This document shows, piece by piece, positions 1 through 9,615 of a DNA stretch of 64,000 nt. Position numbers and translations under genes: made by a program. This DNA is from an uncultured Thalassolituus sp. Lineage in GTDB: Bacteria; Pseudomonadota; Gammaproteobacteria; Pseudomonadales; Oceanobacteraceae. The notes beneath the pieces are model-generated. The model saw only the letters and a program-made list of their open reading frames with translations. It was not told the DNA's origin and made no database searches. The stretch is from NCBI RefSeq assembly GCF_950066645.1, contig NZ_CATMFB010000002.1, positions 62,001 through 126,000 of the forward strand. The letters run 5' to 3'. Position 1 is the stretch's first letter, and each line of letters opens with the position of its first letter.

Positions 1-1110
1 GTAACCGTCACGCTCTCTCGGGTACGCAATGGTACAGCAACGACGATTGCTTCAGCCTCACGTCAGGTCGGGCTCTTAGCCGCGGGTAACAATAACGTCG
101 CTGACAAAGTCCGGACCTTCCAGTTTGACCTCAGTATTGCCAATGCAGCCACCCTGCTGGCGGGTGACGTACTGCGCCTCAGCATCAGTCAGACCCGCCT
201 GAACGGTTCGTCGCAGTTCCCGCAATACAACAATATGCGTGTTTACAGCTCAGACAACGGCGTAACGTCTCTCGTCGCCCTCACCTCAAACACAGTGATT
301 AACGTTGCCTCTGTTGTTTTGTTCGATGCCGCTTACCCGGATGGCAACAGCATCACCGGTCTGAACCCGGGGCAAGCCGTGTTTGTCCGTGCCGAAGTGA
401 CAGACCCCTTTGGTGCCTATGACATCCGCCGCACGCAACTGAACGTATCAGACAGCCAGGGCAATAACCCGGTCAGCAACGCGGTCATGTCAGCCGTGAA
501 TACCACCACCGCAGGCATTACTGCGGAATACCCATTCACGCTGCCTGCCGACGCAGCCACGGGTGACTGGCGTTTCCGGGTGCGCGCTGATGAAGGATTC
601 GAAAACAAGGTCTTCCACGAGCGCCTGCTTACCGTTCCGGTGGTACTCCCGGCGCAGCTCAGTATGACGAAAACCATGCGGGTCATCAGTGACCCTCTCA
701 ATGGCACACAGAATCCGAAAGCGATTCCTGGCGCCATTGTCGAGTATGAACTGACAGTGACAAACACAGGCGAAGGCACCAGCGACACCGATAGCATAGT
801 CATTGTCGACCACCTGGCTGATAACACTGTCCTGCTGACTGGAGATCTCTCTGGCAGCCCTGTGACGCTCACAGATGGAAGCCCTGCTTCGTCACTGACG
901 CTCAGCTGGTCAGCGTCTGAGCCCGCCACTGACGACATCGATTTTTCGGCCGACAACGCACAGAGCTTTGGCTACCAGCCTCAGCCTGATGCCGAAGGCT
1001 TCGACCCCCAGATTACCGACCTGAAGATTTCTCCCAAGGGCGCTATGCCCGGAGAGAGCGACGAAGGTAGTCCCAGTTTCACCCTTAAATATCAAGTAAA
1101 GGTCCAATAA
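1..1110 (+). CDS. DUF11-type secreted surface protein, 5' end outside the window
   Basis: The reading frame is open from base 1, so the protein begins upstream of the window; 369 codons are present. Short beta-strand-like segments rich in Thr, Asn, Asp and Val fill the visible part. A DUF11-like module lies in the last ~150 residues, recognisable by 'NPKAIPGAIVEYELTVTNTG' (about nt 712-771), and the protein ends on a hydrophobic/polar alternating strand (FTLKYQVKVQ). The same 'DPxNGTxNPKAIPGAxVEY' block recurs in the protein at 2603-3745, so the two are paralogous there. The next gene starts 10 bases later with its Shine-Dalgarno overlapping this stop, so it heads or belongs to a surface-protein operon. 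No catalytic motif is visible. Role in the envelope is inferred from family and neighbours. Confidence 0.75.
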   Translation, partial: VTVTLSRVRNGTATTIASASRQVGLLAAGNNNVADKVRTFQFDLSIANAATLLAGDVLRLSISQTRLNGSSQFPQYNNMRVYSSDNGVTSLVALTSNTVINVASVVLFDAAYPDGNSITGLNPGQAVFVRAEVTDPFGAYDIRRTQLNVSDSQGNNPVSNAVMSAVNTTTAGITAEYPFTLPADAATGDWRFRVRADEGFENKVFHERLLTVPVVLPAQLSMTKTMRVISDPLNGTQNPKAIPGAIVEYELTVTNTGEGTSDTDSIVIVDHLADNTVLLTGDLSGSPVTLTDGSPASSLTLSWSASEPATDDIDFSADNAQSFGYQPQPDAEGFDPQITDLKISPKGAMPGESDEGSPSFTLKYQVKVQ

Positions 1111-1120
1111 GGAGAGCCCT

Positions 1121-2113
1121 ATGAAGACCCTTTCAAAAGCCGCTCTGCTCGCCGCAGGCCTGGTTGCTTCTTCCGCAACCTGGGCTGTGGGTACTCCGGC
1201 AGGCACCATTATCTCTAACACGGCAACGGCAACCTTTGATGATCCGGCCACAGGAACAACAGGCGTCACTTCCAGTGACTCTGCAGACCTGACCGTTCTG
1301 GAACTGATCAGCGTTAACGTCACTGCAGAAAACACCACTCCGGTTGTTACTGAAGCCGGTGATACTCAGCAGGTGCTGACGTTCACTGTGACAAACACAG
1401 GTAACGGTAGCGAAGCCTTTAACCTGGACGCAACCAACCTCGCGGGTGACGAAATCGACGCTGAAAATATTCAGGTCTATATCGACACCAACGGTGACGG
1501 TGAACTGGATGCAGGCGACCAGCTGCTGACTGCCGGCTCTACCATCAACCTGGATGCAAACGCATCTAACCCAGACGCGACTGTGTTCGTTGTCGTTGAT
1601 ATTCCTGCTGCCGGAAACGTGGGTGATACCGCCGATATCCAACTGGCAGCAACATCCAACACCCCAGGCGCAGCCACCGGTACTCCGGGTGACCTGCTGG
1701 CAGGCGAAGGTACCGGCGTATCTGATGCTGTCGTTGGCAACAACGTGACTGACAGTGCCTCTGCCACCTTCACCATTGGCGAGCCACCAACAGAAGCCAC
1801 TGTAAACATCGAAAAAACTGTGGCCAGCCGTGTTGACCCGTTCGGCGGCACAACCGATATCCCTGGCACGGTAGTGACCTACCAGATCGCCGTTGAAGTG
1901 GTTGGTGGTGACGTTGAAAACCTGGTGATCACTGACTCCATCCCATCTCAGATGCAGTACGTTGCTGACTCAGTCACCGTCGATGGTGCAACTCAGACCG
2001 ACGCAGCAGATGGCGACATTACCTCTGTTACTGGCGCTGACGTGTCCGTCAACCTTGGCTCTGTTGCCACCGGTACCGATATCGTTATTCAGCTGAAGGC
2101 TGAAATCCGCTGA
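1121..2113 (+). CDS. secreted DUF11-type protein with an EF-hand-like loop
   Basis: The 330-residue protein has a clear Sec signal peptide (about residues 1-22, ending SATWA). The mature N-terminus carries the 'GTPAGTIISNTATATF' module shared with the products at 2603 and 3762. Residues 122-133 (DTNGDGELDAGD) match a DxNxDGxxDxxD calcium-binding loop of the EF-hand/dockerin type. A DUF11-like domain follows at about 228-330, starting 'VNIEKTVASRVDPFGGT' and ending exactly at the C-terminus on a strand (DIVIQLKAEIR). AAGGAG overlaps the upstream stop and supports this start. Codons and spacing place it in one operon with its neighbours. The calcium site is a motif reading only; the function, probably structural in the envelope, is inferred. 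Confidence 0.8.
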   Translation: MKTLSKAALLAAGLVASSATWAVGTPAGTIISNTATATFDDPATGTTGVTSSDSADLTVLELISVNVTAENTTPVVTEAGDTQQVLTFTVTNTGNGSEAFNLDATNLAGDEIDAENIQVYIDTNGDGELDAGDQLLTAGSTINLDANASNPDATVFVVVDIPAAGNVGDTADIQLAATSNTPGAATGTPGDLLAGEGTGVSDAVVGNNVTDSASATFTIGEPPTEATVNIEKTVASRVDPFGGTTDIPGTVVTYQIAVEVVGGDVENLVITDSIPSQMQYVADSVTVDGATQTDAADGDITSVTGADVSVNLGSVATGTDIVIQLKAEIR

Positions 2114-2126
2114 TCAGGAGATACCT

Positions 2127-2585
2127 ATGCGTTTACTGACCACTTTATTACTGCTTTTTCCTTTCGCGGCTCTCGCAGGTGTCAGCCTGGAGTCCGCTTC
2201 ATACCGCATCGTCGCAGTGAAGCAGGACGATGGCAGCATCGCCGAGGAATGGCAGACCGCAGAGACAATTGCACCGGGTGACAAGATTGGTTACCGGGTT
2301 ACATACGTCAATACCGGGAATGAAGCGGTCAGTGGCGTCACCATCAACAATCCGGTACCGGAAAGCACCGTTTACATCATGAACAGTGCAAACGGCGCCG
2401 GTACTGAGATCACCTATACAGTCGACGGCAAGACCTACGGCCGTATTCAGGATCTCAATGTGACGGAAGATGGTGAGGTTCGCCCAGCCCGGGCTAAGGA
2501 CATTGAAGGTATCCGTTGGGTAATTCCAGCCCCTGTGGCACCGGAAAGCCAGGGATACGTTGAGTTTCAGGTCCGGGTTGACTGA
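2127..2585 (+). CDS. small secreted DUF11-like protein
   Basis: The 152-residue product has a short signal peptide (MRLLTTLLLLFPFAALA). The mature part is essentially one DUF11-like beta-sandwich: 'APGDKIGYRVTYVNTGNEAVSGVTINNPVPESTVY' spans the conserved core (described here across about residues 48-82), and the chain stops on the last strand (GYVEFQVRVD). It is the shortest member of the set and lacks the N-terminal 'AGTxIxNT' module of its neighbours. AGGAG precedes the ATG by about five bases, and only 13 bases separate it from the previous gene. The position between two larger DUF11 proteins suggests a minor subunit or adaptor of the same structure; this is inference from operon position. 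Confidence 0.75.
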   Translation: MRLLTTLLLLFPFAALAGVSLESASYRIVAVKQDDGSIAEEWQTAETIAPGDKIGYRVTYVNTGNEAVSGVTINNPVPESTVYIMNSANGAGTEITYTVDGKTYGRIQDLNVTEDGEVRPARAKDIEGIRWVIPAPVAPESQGYVEFQVRVD

Positions 2586-2602
2586 CCCGGCGGAGGTATA
2601 GA

Positions 2603-3745
2603 ATGAACAGACAGATGAAAATGATCAGTCCCCTGCTGTTAGCTGCAATGGCCACCCTGCCAGCGGCAGTTCAGGCGGCAGGCACCGCAGCGGGCTCTGA
2701 GATCACCAACACCGCAACACTGAACTATCAGATTAACGGTGTAGACCAGACTGAAGTCACTGCTCAGGACGTGTTTAATGTCGATATTAAAGTCGACTTC
2801 GCCCTGACCCGGCTGAACACAACCGAACCTAACGAAACCTCGCTGGAAGCAGACAACGTCGTGGTTGCGGCAGTTCAGATCACCAACGACGGTAACGCAC
2901 CCACTGCGTTCGTCGTGCGTGCAGAAGATGAAACCGGTACGACACTGGACATCAATGGCACTACCTATACAGATACTATCGACAGTGGTGCTGCCTACAG
3001 CTACTACCTGGATAACCCGCTTGCGGGTACTCAGGGTGTACTCGATGCAGAAGATACCCTGCTGACCGGAAGCACCGGTGAAATCGCAGCGGATGACACT
3101 GTGACTGTCTTTGTCACTGTGCCTAAAGGCGACCTGACAGGCGTTGATGGCGATGCGCTGCTCTCCAGTGTGGTTGTTAACGGACTTGAGTCCACGGTTA
3201 ACGACACCACCTACAGCCTCGACACGGGTGATAACGACCCATCCAACGGCTCTACCGACGATGCGGCCAACCCTAACGGTGCAACGACCATCGAAGTCGT
3301 ATTCGCAGATACGGATTCCGACAACAGTGAAATCCTGCGGGACGCGCTGGTATTGGTATTCCCGAACCTGGAAGGCGATGGCATCAACAGTAACCTGACC
3401 AAAAGCTCAGTGGTCATCAGTGATCCAATCAACGGCACTGAGAACCCGAAAGCTATTCCTGGCGCGGTTGTTGAGTACACCATCACTCTGATTAACACGG
3501 GTACTGCAGACGCGACCAACGTCGTGATCACTGACGAGCTGCCAGCCAATACCACCTTCATTGATGCTGAAGGCATCAAAGTTGCGATGGATGGTGCAAC
3601 CGAGCCGGTGACCGTAGACGCGAGTATTGCTTCCTACGATTCCGACAGCCGCACTGTTACCGTGAACCTGGGCACCGTTGAGGGCGGCCCGGCAGACGGC
3701 GATGACGAAACCAACGTCATCACCTTCCGTGTGACCATCAACTGA
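2603..3745 (+). CDS. secreted DUF11-type protein, paralogue of upstream genes
   Basis: The 380-residue product has a signal peptide (about residues 1-25, ending AVQA) followed by the N-terminal module 'AAGSEITNTATLNYQ' seen also in the products at 1121 and 3762. A central part aligns by eye with residues 100-180 of the 1121 protein, although the calcium-type loop has diverged to 'LDAEDTLLTGSTGEI'. The C-terminal domain contains 'VISDPINGTENPKAIPGA', nearly the same as in the partial protein at 1-1110, then 'NTGTADATNVVITDELP', a classic DUF11 core. It ends on a strand (TNVITFRVTIN). GGAGG lies just before the ATG. It combines blocks found separately in its neighbours, which points to duplication and shuffling inside the operon. 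No enzyme motif is seen. Confidence 0.8.
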   Translation: MNRQMKMISPLLLAAMATLPAAVQAAGTAAGSEITNTATLNYQINGVDQTEVTAQDVFNVDIKVDFALTRLNTTEPNETSLEADNVVVAAVQITNDGNAPTAFVVRAEDETGTTLDINGTTYTDTIDSGAAYSYYLDNPLAGTQGVLDAEDTLLTGSTGEIAADDTVTVFVTVPKGDLTGVDGDALLSSVVVNGLESTVNDTTYSLDTGDNDPSNGSTDDAANPNGATTIEVVFADTDSDNSEILRDALVLVFPNLEGDGINSNLTKSSVVISDPINGTENPKAIPGAVVEYTITLINTGTADATNVVITDELPANTTFIDAEGIKVAMDGATEPVTVDASIASYDSDSRTVTVNLGTVEGGPADGDDETNVITFRVTIN

Positions 3746-3761
3746 GGCCAGACGGAAGCGT

Positions 3762-6700
3762 ATGAAGCTGTTTCGCTCAATAACTGAAGCCGGCCGGCGC
3801 GGGATATTCCCCGTGCTGCTGAGTGCCGTGCTGTCTGGGGTTTCGTCGCTGGCCAGTGCCGCGACGACGCCTGCAGGCACAGTTATTACCAATACAGTGA
3901 CAGCTTCATACACCAACGAGAACGGCAGCCGGACACGTTCGGCTTCCGCCTCTTTGACAACTCAGGAAGTGAGTCGGGCTGGTGTAGCACCGACGCCTTC
4001 TGATATCCGCCTGTATCACCTCGACCCTGCAGGTACCGTGTTCAACCTCAACGGTACTGATCGCACTGACAGCAGCGGTAACTTCATCACCGGTACCGGA
4101 TTTGATGATGATAAAGGCAACAGTTACAGCTACCCGGTTACTGTGGGTGGCAGTCCGGACGAGTATGGTTTCAAGGCGGGTGAGCCGGTCCTTGTCGTCG
4201 TGACCGACAGCGACGAAAATCTCAACCCGGGTGCGATAGATACCATTATCGTCACTGTACGCAATCAGGATGGCAGTGATTCTGAAACCCTGCGTCTGTA
4301 CGAGACAGGCGACAACACCGGTGTCTTCGCCGGGGTTCTTCCTACCCGCGATGTCAATCAGGGTACCGCGAATAACGACGGTGTCCTGTCGGTTAAAACA
4401 GGCTCCGAGCTGTCCGTCAGCTACACCGACGTAGACGATGCGTCAGACAGCACAACAGCAGTTACCCGCTTTGATCCGCTAAGCCGTATTTTCAGTTCGG
4501 CCGACGGTACTCCGGTGAATGGCGTCAGCATCACCCTGATGGACGCGGCCACCGGTCTGCCAGCGACGGACAAAGTCTTTGATGATGACGGCGTGACCCC
4601 TTACCCAGTGACCGTCGTCAGCGGTCCGGCAGCGGGAATCACCGCCAGTGCAGTCACCCCCGACTTCCCTGTCGGCAGCTTCCGCTTCCCTGTGATCGAA
4701 GACGGTGAGTACTACCTGGCGATTTCGGCGCCGGACACTTTCCGTATTCCTTCCGATCTGAGTGACGATGAACTGCGCCAGACAGCCAATGGCCCCTGGA
4801 ATGTAAGCGGTATTGCCCGCGGTGAAAACTTTACCGTCAGCAACCGGGTATTCCTGACCGACATCGGTGCCGACCCGCTCGATAATTCTGTTCTGCTGAG
4901 TAAGCAGGCAGGTAAAACCGAAGCGGCCATCGGTGATCACATCCGCTTTACGGTGACGCTGACCAACAACGAAGTCCGTGGTACTGATGTAACCATCGTT
5001 GACCAGCTGCCTGCCGGCCTGCGTTATGCTGAAGGCTCCGCACGGCTCAATGGTACCGACGTTGACCTGACGGTCAGCGAAGATGGCCGTCAGCTGACCC
5101 TGCAACTGGCGGAGATCGCGCCCTTCGAGCGCCTGACCCTGACCTACGTGACTCAGGTCAGCGTGCTGGCCAAAGGCGAAGTCATTAACCGGGTTTCTCT
5201 TAACGACGATGTCGTGATTTCAAACGAAGCCTCTTCCCGGGTGATTATCCGCGACGAATTCTTCAAAGACACAGCCCGCCTCTTCGGGCGGATTTACCTG
5301 GACGACTGTGAAGGCAACCAGGCCTCTGTCGACGGCGTCCCGGGTATCCGCCTGTTTATGGAAGACGGCACCTATGTCGTCTCCGATAATGCTGGCGAGT
5401 GGCATATTGAAGGTGTCCGCCCGGGCGCTCACGTCGTTCAGCTGGATAAAGCGACCATTCCTCCTTACATGGAGCTGATGGAATGTCCGAAGCGTGGTTT
5501 TCATGCCGGCCGGAACTACAGCCAGTTTGTCGACGTTCAGGCCGGCTCCTGGTGGCGCGTTGATTTCTTCCTGAAGATGCGCGAGCCGGAAACCGGGGAA
5601 ATCCGTCATCAGCTGACCCACGAACTGCGTGAATTCTCAGCAGATGAAAGCGTTACGCTGCCCTATGGTTCACCGGTCACTCAGAAAGTTCATTACACCT
5701 ACACGATGACCGGTAAAGGCATTCCCCTGCAGAATGTCACCGGCATGGTCGCTCTGCCTGAAGGGTTTGTTTACGAACAGGGTTCAACTCAGATTAATGG
5801 CAAACCGGCCGCTGATCCTGAAGTCAGCTACGGCACACTGATCTACCGCCTGAAAGATAAGCCTGCGGCGTGGGCATCGGATATCAGCTTTAACGCCTAC
5901 ATCAGCGACCGGACGCCGATGGGCACGCTGACGACCCGGGCAATCACCCGTTTCCAGGCCGATGCACAGGCACCTCAGCAGATTCAGCCGGTCACCACCG
6001 CGGTGGATCTCGCGCTGCCCCCTCGCGAAGAAAACGTCAAACCTGTGATTCCGCCTAAGTTTGCTAACTTCTCAGACGTTCTGACCGACGAAGACCGTCA
6101 GAACCTGGCAGGCGTTATCCGTTCACTGAACGGGCTGGCCAACCTGAAACTGGAAGTGGTCGGCCATACGGACAGCTCCCGGATTTCCTCCCGCGTGCAG
6201 CATATCTTTGCAGATAACCAGGTGCTTTCAGAAGCCCGGGCTCGTTCGGTGGCGCAATACCTTGCCGAACAACTGGGCGTGAACCAGGACCAGATCCTGT
6301 CGTCGGGCCGTGGCTTCAGCGAGCCGGTAGCCACTAACCGCACGGCCGAGGGCCGGGCGCAGAACCGTCGGGTTGAAGTCCGTGTTCTTAACGCCGATGC
6401 CGCAATCAACCTGGAGAGCGCAGGCAGCGATGTCCGTATGGCGCGCGTGCAGTCTCTTATCCCGGGCCTGACCGGTCTCACCGCCACGGCGGCGGGGAAC
6501 CCGGCACGCCTGCCGTCCGAAATGATCATGCCTGAGTACGACGAGCGCTGGTTTGAAACAGCACCGGAAGAAGCACAGTGGTTGTGGCCACCGCTCGACC
6601 GCAGCCCGTCAATCAGCTCAACCAAAGTCGCGATTTCACACACGAAGGGCCAGCGTGTCACCCTGTCACTGAACGGTAAGCCGGTGAATGCGCTTAACTA

Positions 6701-9590
6701 CGATGGTGATATCAGCAGTAAAACCCGTGATCTCGTGGTATCGCAATGGCGCGGTGTAGACCTGGAATCCGGCCCGAACCGCTTCCGTGTGACCGTCCTC
6801 GATACCCGCGGCAACGTCGTCAGTCAGATGGATAAGGTCGTCCATTTCTCTGAAGCACCGGCGCATGCAGAATTTGTTGAAACTCAGAGCACTCTGCTGG
6901 CCGACGGTATCAACAGCCCACTGATTGCTGTGCGCCTGACGGATAAAGACGGTTTCCCGATTCGGGCAAACGTTCAGGGTCAGGTAGAAATTCTTGAGCC
7001 CTACCGTCTCTGGTCAGAGCAGCGTGAGCAGGAAGTTAATCCTCTTGCTGACATGCAGAAACCGCACTATCAGGTCGGTAATGACGGTGTCGCCCTGATC
7101 CGCCTTGAGCCGACGTTCCGATCCGGCGAAGTGGTGTTGCGTTTTAACCACGCCAACGGCCAGAAAGATGAAATCCGTGCCTGGCTGAAACCGAAAGAGC
7201 GCGACTGGATCCTTGTGGCACTGGGTGATATGTCCGTCGGCTACAACGCCGGAGGTGGAGATCGTGCTTCAATGAAAGCAGCAGGTGTCGACGACAACAT
7301 TTATCACGATGGTCGTCTGGCGTTCTTCGCTCAGGGGCAGGTTCTGGGTGAGTGGCTGGTCACTGCCGCTTACGACTCAGGCAAAGAAGACGCCGAGCCT
7401 TTTGCACGCCTGATTGAGCCCGACAGATACTACACACTCTATGGCGACGCCAGTCAGCAACAGCTGGACGCCAGCTCCGCCCGTAAGCTCTACGTGCGTG
7501 TTGAAAAAGAGCGTTTTTATACCGTCTTTGGTGATATCAATACCGATCTGACTGTGACCGATCTGGCTCGCTACAACCGCAAGCTGACAGGTATTCAGAC
7601 CGTTTATCAGGGCGACCTCGTCGAGTTCAGTGGCTTTATCAGCCAGACTGACCAGGGCTTTATGCGTGAAGAAATTCAGGGCGACGGCACCTCTGGTCTC
7701 TATCGCCTGCAGCATCAGCAGCTGGTTCTGAACAGCGAAAATGTCCGCCTTGAAGTCCGTGACCGCTACCGCAGTGAGGTTGTTCTCTCAACCACCCTGC
7801 TCACCCGTGACACTGATTACGTCATTGATTATTCGGATGGCACCCTGTACTTCAAGGGGCCAGTGTCGAGCACCGATGACGCATTCAACCCGCAGTATAT
7901 TGTCGTCGAATACGAAGTGGAGTCTGGTGAATCGCTGGGCTACATCGCCGGTGGCCGTGCGGGCGTCAAGCTCCTGGACGATACCGTCAAAGCAGGCGTC
8001 AGCACCATTACGCAGAACCAGTCGGGTGATGACCGCCACCTGCGGGCGGTCGATGCGAGAGTCACGCTCGGCAAGACCGAGATCCGCGCTGAGGTTGCCG
8101 AGTCTGAGGAAGTCATTTCCGGCAATGCTGAGACCGCTGCTGCACACCTGGTTGAAGTTTCTCATCGCGACGAAAATTTCGACGCCAAAGCCTATATCCG
8201 CGAACAGGAAGATGGTTTCGGGCTGGATCAGACCAATGCCGCAGAAAACGATTACCGTAAAGAAGGCCTGGAGGGTAACTGGTACCTGAATGACCGTAAC
8301 CGCATTCAGATGCTGACCTTCCACCATTACGGGCTGACCACCGGCTTCGACAGCTACCAGGGGCAGGCTGACTGGATTCACCGGATTAATGAAGATCAGC
8401 AGGTATCGCTCGGCTTTATTTCGGCGCAGCAGGAAAGCACAGACGACGTACTGTATACCGATCAGCTCAGCCTGGGTTACAGCCAGCGTATGCTCAACAA
8501 CCGTCTGACTCTGAGCAGCCAGCTGCTCACTAATATCAGTCAGCGCTCTGACTCGTACGACCGCCTGTTGCTGGGTGCGGACTATCGCCTGACTCAGCAC
8601 TACAGCCTGTTTGCCGAACACGAAACCGGCTTCGCCGACGATGCCCCGATGCGCACCGTGATGGGCGTGCGCGCGACACCGTGGGCAGGCGCCCGTGCTG
8701 AACAGAGCATCGAGCAGGTTGAAGTCGACGACAACTACCGACTGTTCGCTGTGTCCGGACTGAGCCAGGACTTTATGCTCGACGAGCACTGGAGCCTGAG
8801 CATGGGTCTGGAGCAGACGCAGGATCTTGAGAACAGCGCTCCGGAAGAAGCTGGTACCACCGAAAACTTCCATGCCGTTCATGCCGGCTCGGCTTATCGC
8901 AGCGAATTCTGGCAGTGGAATAACCGCGTTGAATACCGCAATGGCAGCTCGCTCGATAAGTGGGTTGCCCGCACCAACCTCTATCACCCGCTCAATGAGG
9001 CGCTGGCGACCGGAGGTAGCATTGACTGGTTTAACGAGTCTTCGGAAGACTACTACTCCAACCTGCTGGATGCCCGCTTTGACCTGGCACTGCGTCCGCG
9101 CGTCAGCCCTGTCGCTTTACTGTGGCAGACCCGCTGGGTTCAGGAAGCTCTGGGCGGCAACGGCAGCCCGGACCGTACGCGCAAGTTCATTAACAACGTA
9201 CACGCCAACTGGCTGATCAATCACAGTAACCAGCTCGCAGGACAGTACGGTGTCAAACGCGTGTTAGATCAGTTCGATGGCAGTGACTACGCCACCACGA
9301 CAGACTTTATGGCCGCTGAGTGGCGCCATCATCTGACCGAACGCTGGGACGTCGGTGCGCACGGCCGTCGTCTGCACGCATACGAGGCGGGACAGGTTCA
9401 GCATGGCGCTGGTGTATCAGTGGGCTTTATTCCTGCCACCAATACCTGGGTGGGTGTTGGCTATAACTTCAGTGGCTTTATTGATACTGATTTCTCTGAT
9501 GCGAACTTCACTGCACAGGGCGTCTACCTTAAACTGCGCTTCAAAGCGGACCAGGATTCTCTCGCAGCAATGCGCGCAGCCTTCCGCTGA
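3762..9590 (+). CDS. giant outer-membrane protein: DUF11, transthyretin-like, OmpA-type and beta-barrel-like regions
   Basis: The 1942-residue product has a signal peptide (about 1-34, ending LASA) and the 'PAGTVITNTVTASYT' module at 36-50. A DUF11-like domain spans about 370-500; a carboxypeptidase-regulatory/SdrB-like fold follows at 506-615 (RLFGRIYLDDCEGNQ ... GVRPGAHVVQL), then a second DUF11-like domain to about 745. An OmpA_C-type domain at about 764-885 keeps the peptidoglycan-binding pattern from N819 (NQVLSEARARSVAQYL) and the later 'GRAQNRRVEVRV'. Ig/invasin-like strands occupy about 940-1140. From about 1147 (RDWILVALGDMSVGY) to the end the sequence is aromatic-rich with alternating strands, as in an outer-membrane barrel. 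OmpA domains usually sit at a terminus, so the central position is unusual. The likely role is a cell-wall-tied outer-membrane anchor or exporter for the upstream DUF11 proteins, inferred from domains and operon. Confidence 0.8.
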   Translation: MKLFRSITEAGRRGIFPVLLSAVLSGVSSLASAATTPAGTVITNTVTASYTNENGSRTRSASASLTTQEVSRAGVAPTPSDIRLYHLDPAGTVFNLNGTDRTDSSGNFITGTGFDDDKGNSYSYPVTVGGSPDEYGFKAGEPVLVVVTDSDENLNPGAIDTIIVTVRNQDGSDSETLRLYETGDNTGVFAGVLPTRDVNQGTANNDGVLSVKTGSELSVSYTDVDDASDSTTAVTRFDPLSRIFSSADGTPVNGVSITLMDAATGLPATDKVFDDDGVTPYPVTVVSGPAAGITASAVTPDFPVGSFRFPVIEDGEYYLAISAPDTFRIPSDLSDDELRQTANGPWNVSGIARGENFTVSNRVFLTDIGADPLDNSVLLSKQAGKTEAAIGDHIRFTVTLTNNEVRGTDVTIVDQLPAGLRYAEGSARLNGTDVDLTVSEDGRQLTLQLAEIAPFERLTLTYVTQVSVLAKGEVINRVSLNDDVVISNEASSRVIIRDEFFKDTARLFGRIYLDDCEGNQASVDGVPGIRLFMEDGTYVVSDNAGEWHIEGVRPGAHVVQLDKATIPPYMELMECPKRGFHAGRNYSQFVDVQAGSWWRVDFFLKMREPETGEIRHQLTHELREFSADESVTLPYGSPVTQKVHYTYTMTGKGIPLQNVTGMVALPEGFVYEQGSTQINGKPAADPEVSYGTLIYRLKDKPAAWASDISFNAYISDRTPMGTLTTRAITRFQADAQAPQQIQPVTTAVDLALPPREENVKPVIPPKFANFSDVLTDEDRQNLAGVIRSLNGLANLKLEVVGHTDSSRISSRVQHIFADNQVLSEARARSVAQYLAEQLGVNQDQILSSGRGFSEPVATNRTAEGRAQNRRVEVRVLNADAAINLESAGSDVRMARVQSLIPGLTGLTATAAGNPARLPSEMIMPEYDERWFETAPEEAQWLWPPLDRSPSISSTKVAISHTKGQRVTLSLNGKPVNALNYDGDISSKTRDLVVSQWRGVDLESGPNRFRVTVLDTRGNVVSQMDKVVHFSEAPAHAEFVETQSTLLADGINSPLIAVRLTDKDGFPIRANVQGQVEILEPYRLWSEQREQEVNPLADMQKPHYQVGNDGVALIRLEPTFRSGEVVLRFNHANGQKDEIRAWLKPKERDWILVALGDMSVGYNAGGGDRASMKAAGVDDNIYHDGRLAFFAQGQVLGEWLVTAAYDSGKEDAEPFARLIEPDRYYTLYGDASQQQLDASSARKLYVRVEKERFYTVFGDINTDLTVTDLARYNRKLTGIQTVYQGDLVEFSGFISQTDQGFMREEIQGDGTSGLYRLQHQQLVLNSENVRLEVRDRYRSEVVLSTTLLTRDTDYVIDYSDGTLYFKGPVSSTDDAFNPQYIVVEYEVESGESLGYIAGGRAGVKLLDDTVKAGVSTITQNQSGDDRHLRAVDARVTLGKTEIRAEVAESEEVISGNAETAAAHLVEVSHRDENFDAKAYIREQEDGFGLDQTNAAENDYRKEGLEGNWYLNDRNRIQMLTFHHYGLTTGFDSYQGQADWIHRINEDQQVSLGFISAQQESTDDVLYTDQLSLGYSQRMLNNRLTLSSQLLTNISQRSDSYDRLLLGADYRLTQHYSLFAEHETGFADDAPMRTVMGVRATPWAGARAEQSIEQVEVDDNYRLFAVSGLSQDFMLDEHWSLSMGLEQTQDLENSAPEEAGTTENFHAVHAGSAYRSEFWQWNNRVEYRNGSSLDKWVARTNLYHPLNEALATGGSIDWFNESSEDYYSNLLDARFDLALRPRVSPVALLWQTRWVQEALGGNGSPDRTRKFINNVHANWLINHSNQLAGQYGVKRVLDQFDGSDYATTTDFMAAEWRHHLTERWDVGAHGRRLHAYEAGQVQHGAGVSVGFIPATNTWVGVGYNFSGFIDTDFSDANFTAQGVYLKLRFKADQDSLAAMRAAFR

Positions 9591-9615
9591 TACACCGGCA
9601 GAAACAGGAGTACCT

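Noticed and set aside
7788-8987. A 399-codon open frame on the minus strand
   Set aside because: It is fully antisense to the barrel part of the 1942-residue gene, which has domains, a signal peptide and ribosome site. The reverse frame has no recognisable motif.
9355-9615. N-terminal extension of the DUF2804 frame into the giant gene
   Set aside because: The extension lies within another coding frame, lacks family similarity, and ATG 9616 has a good ribosome site.
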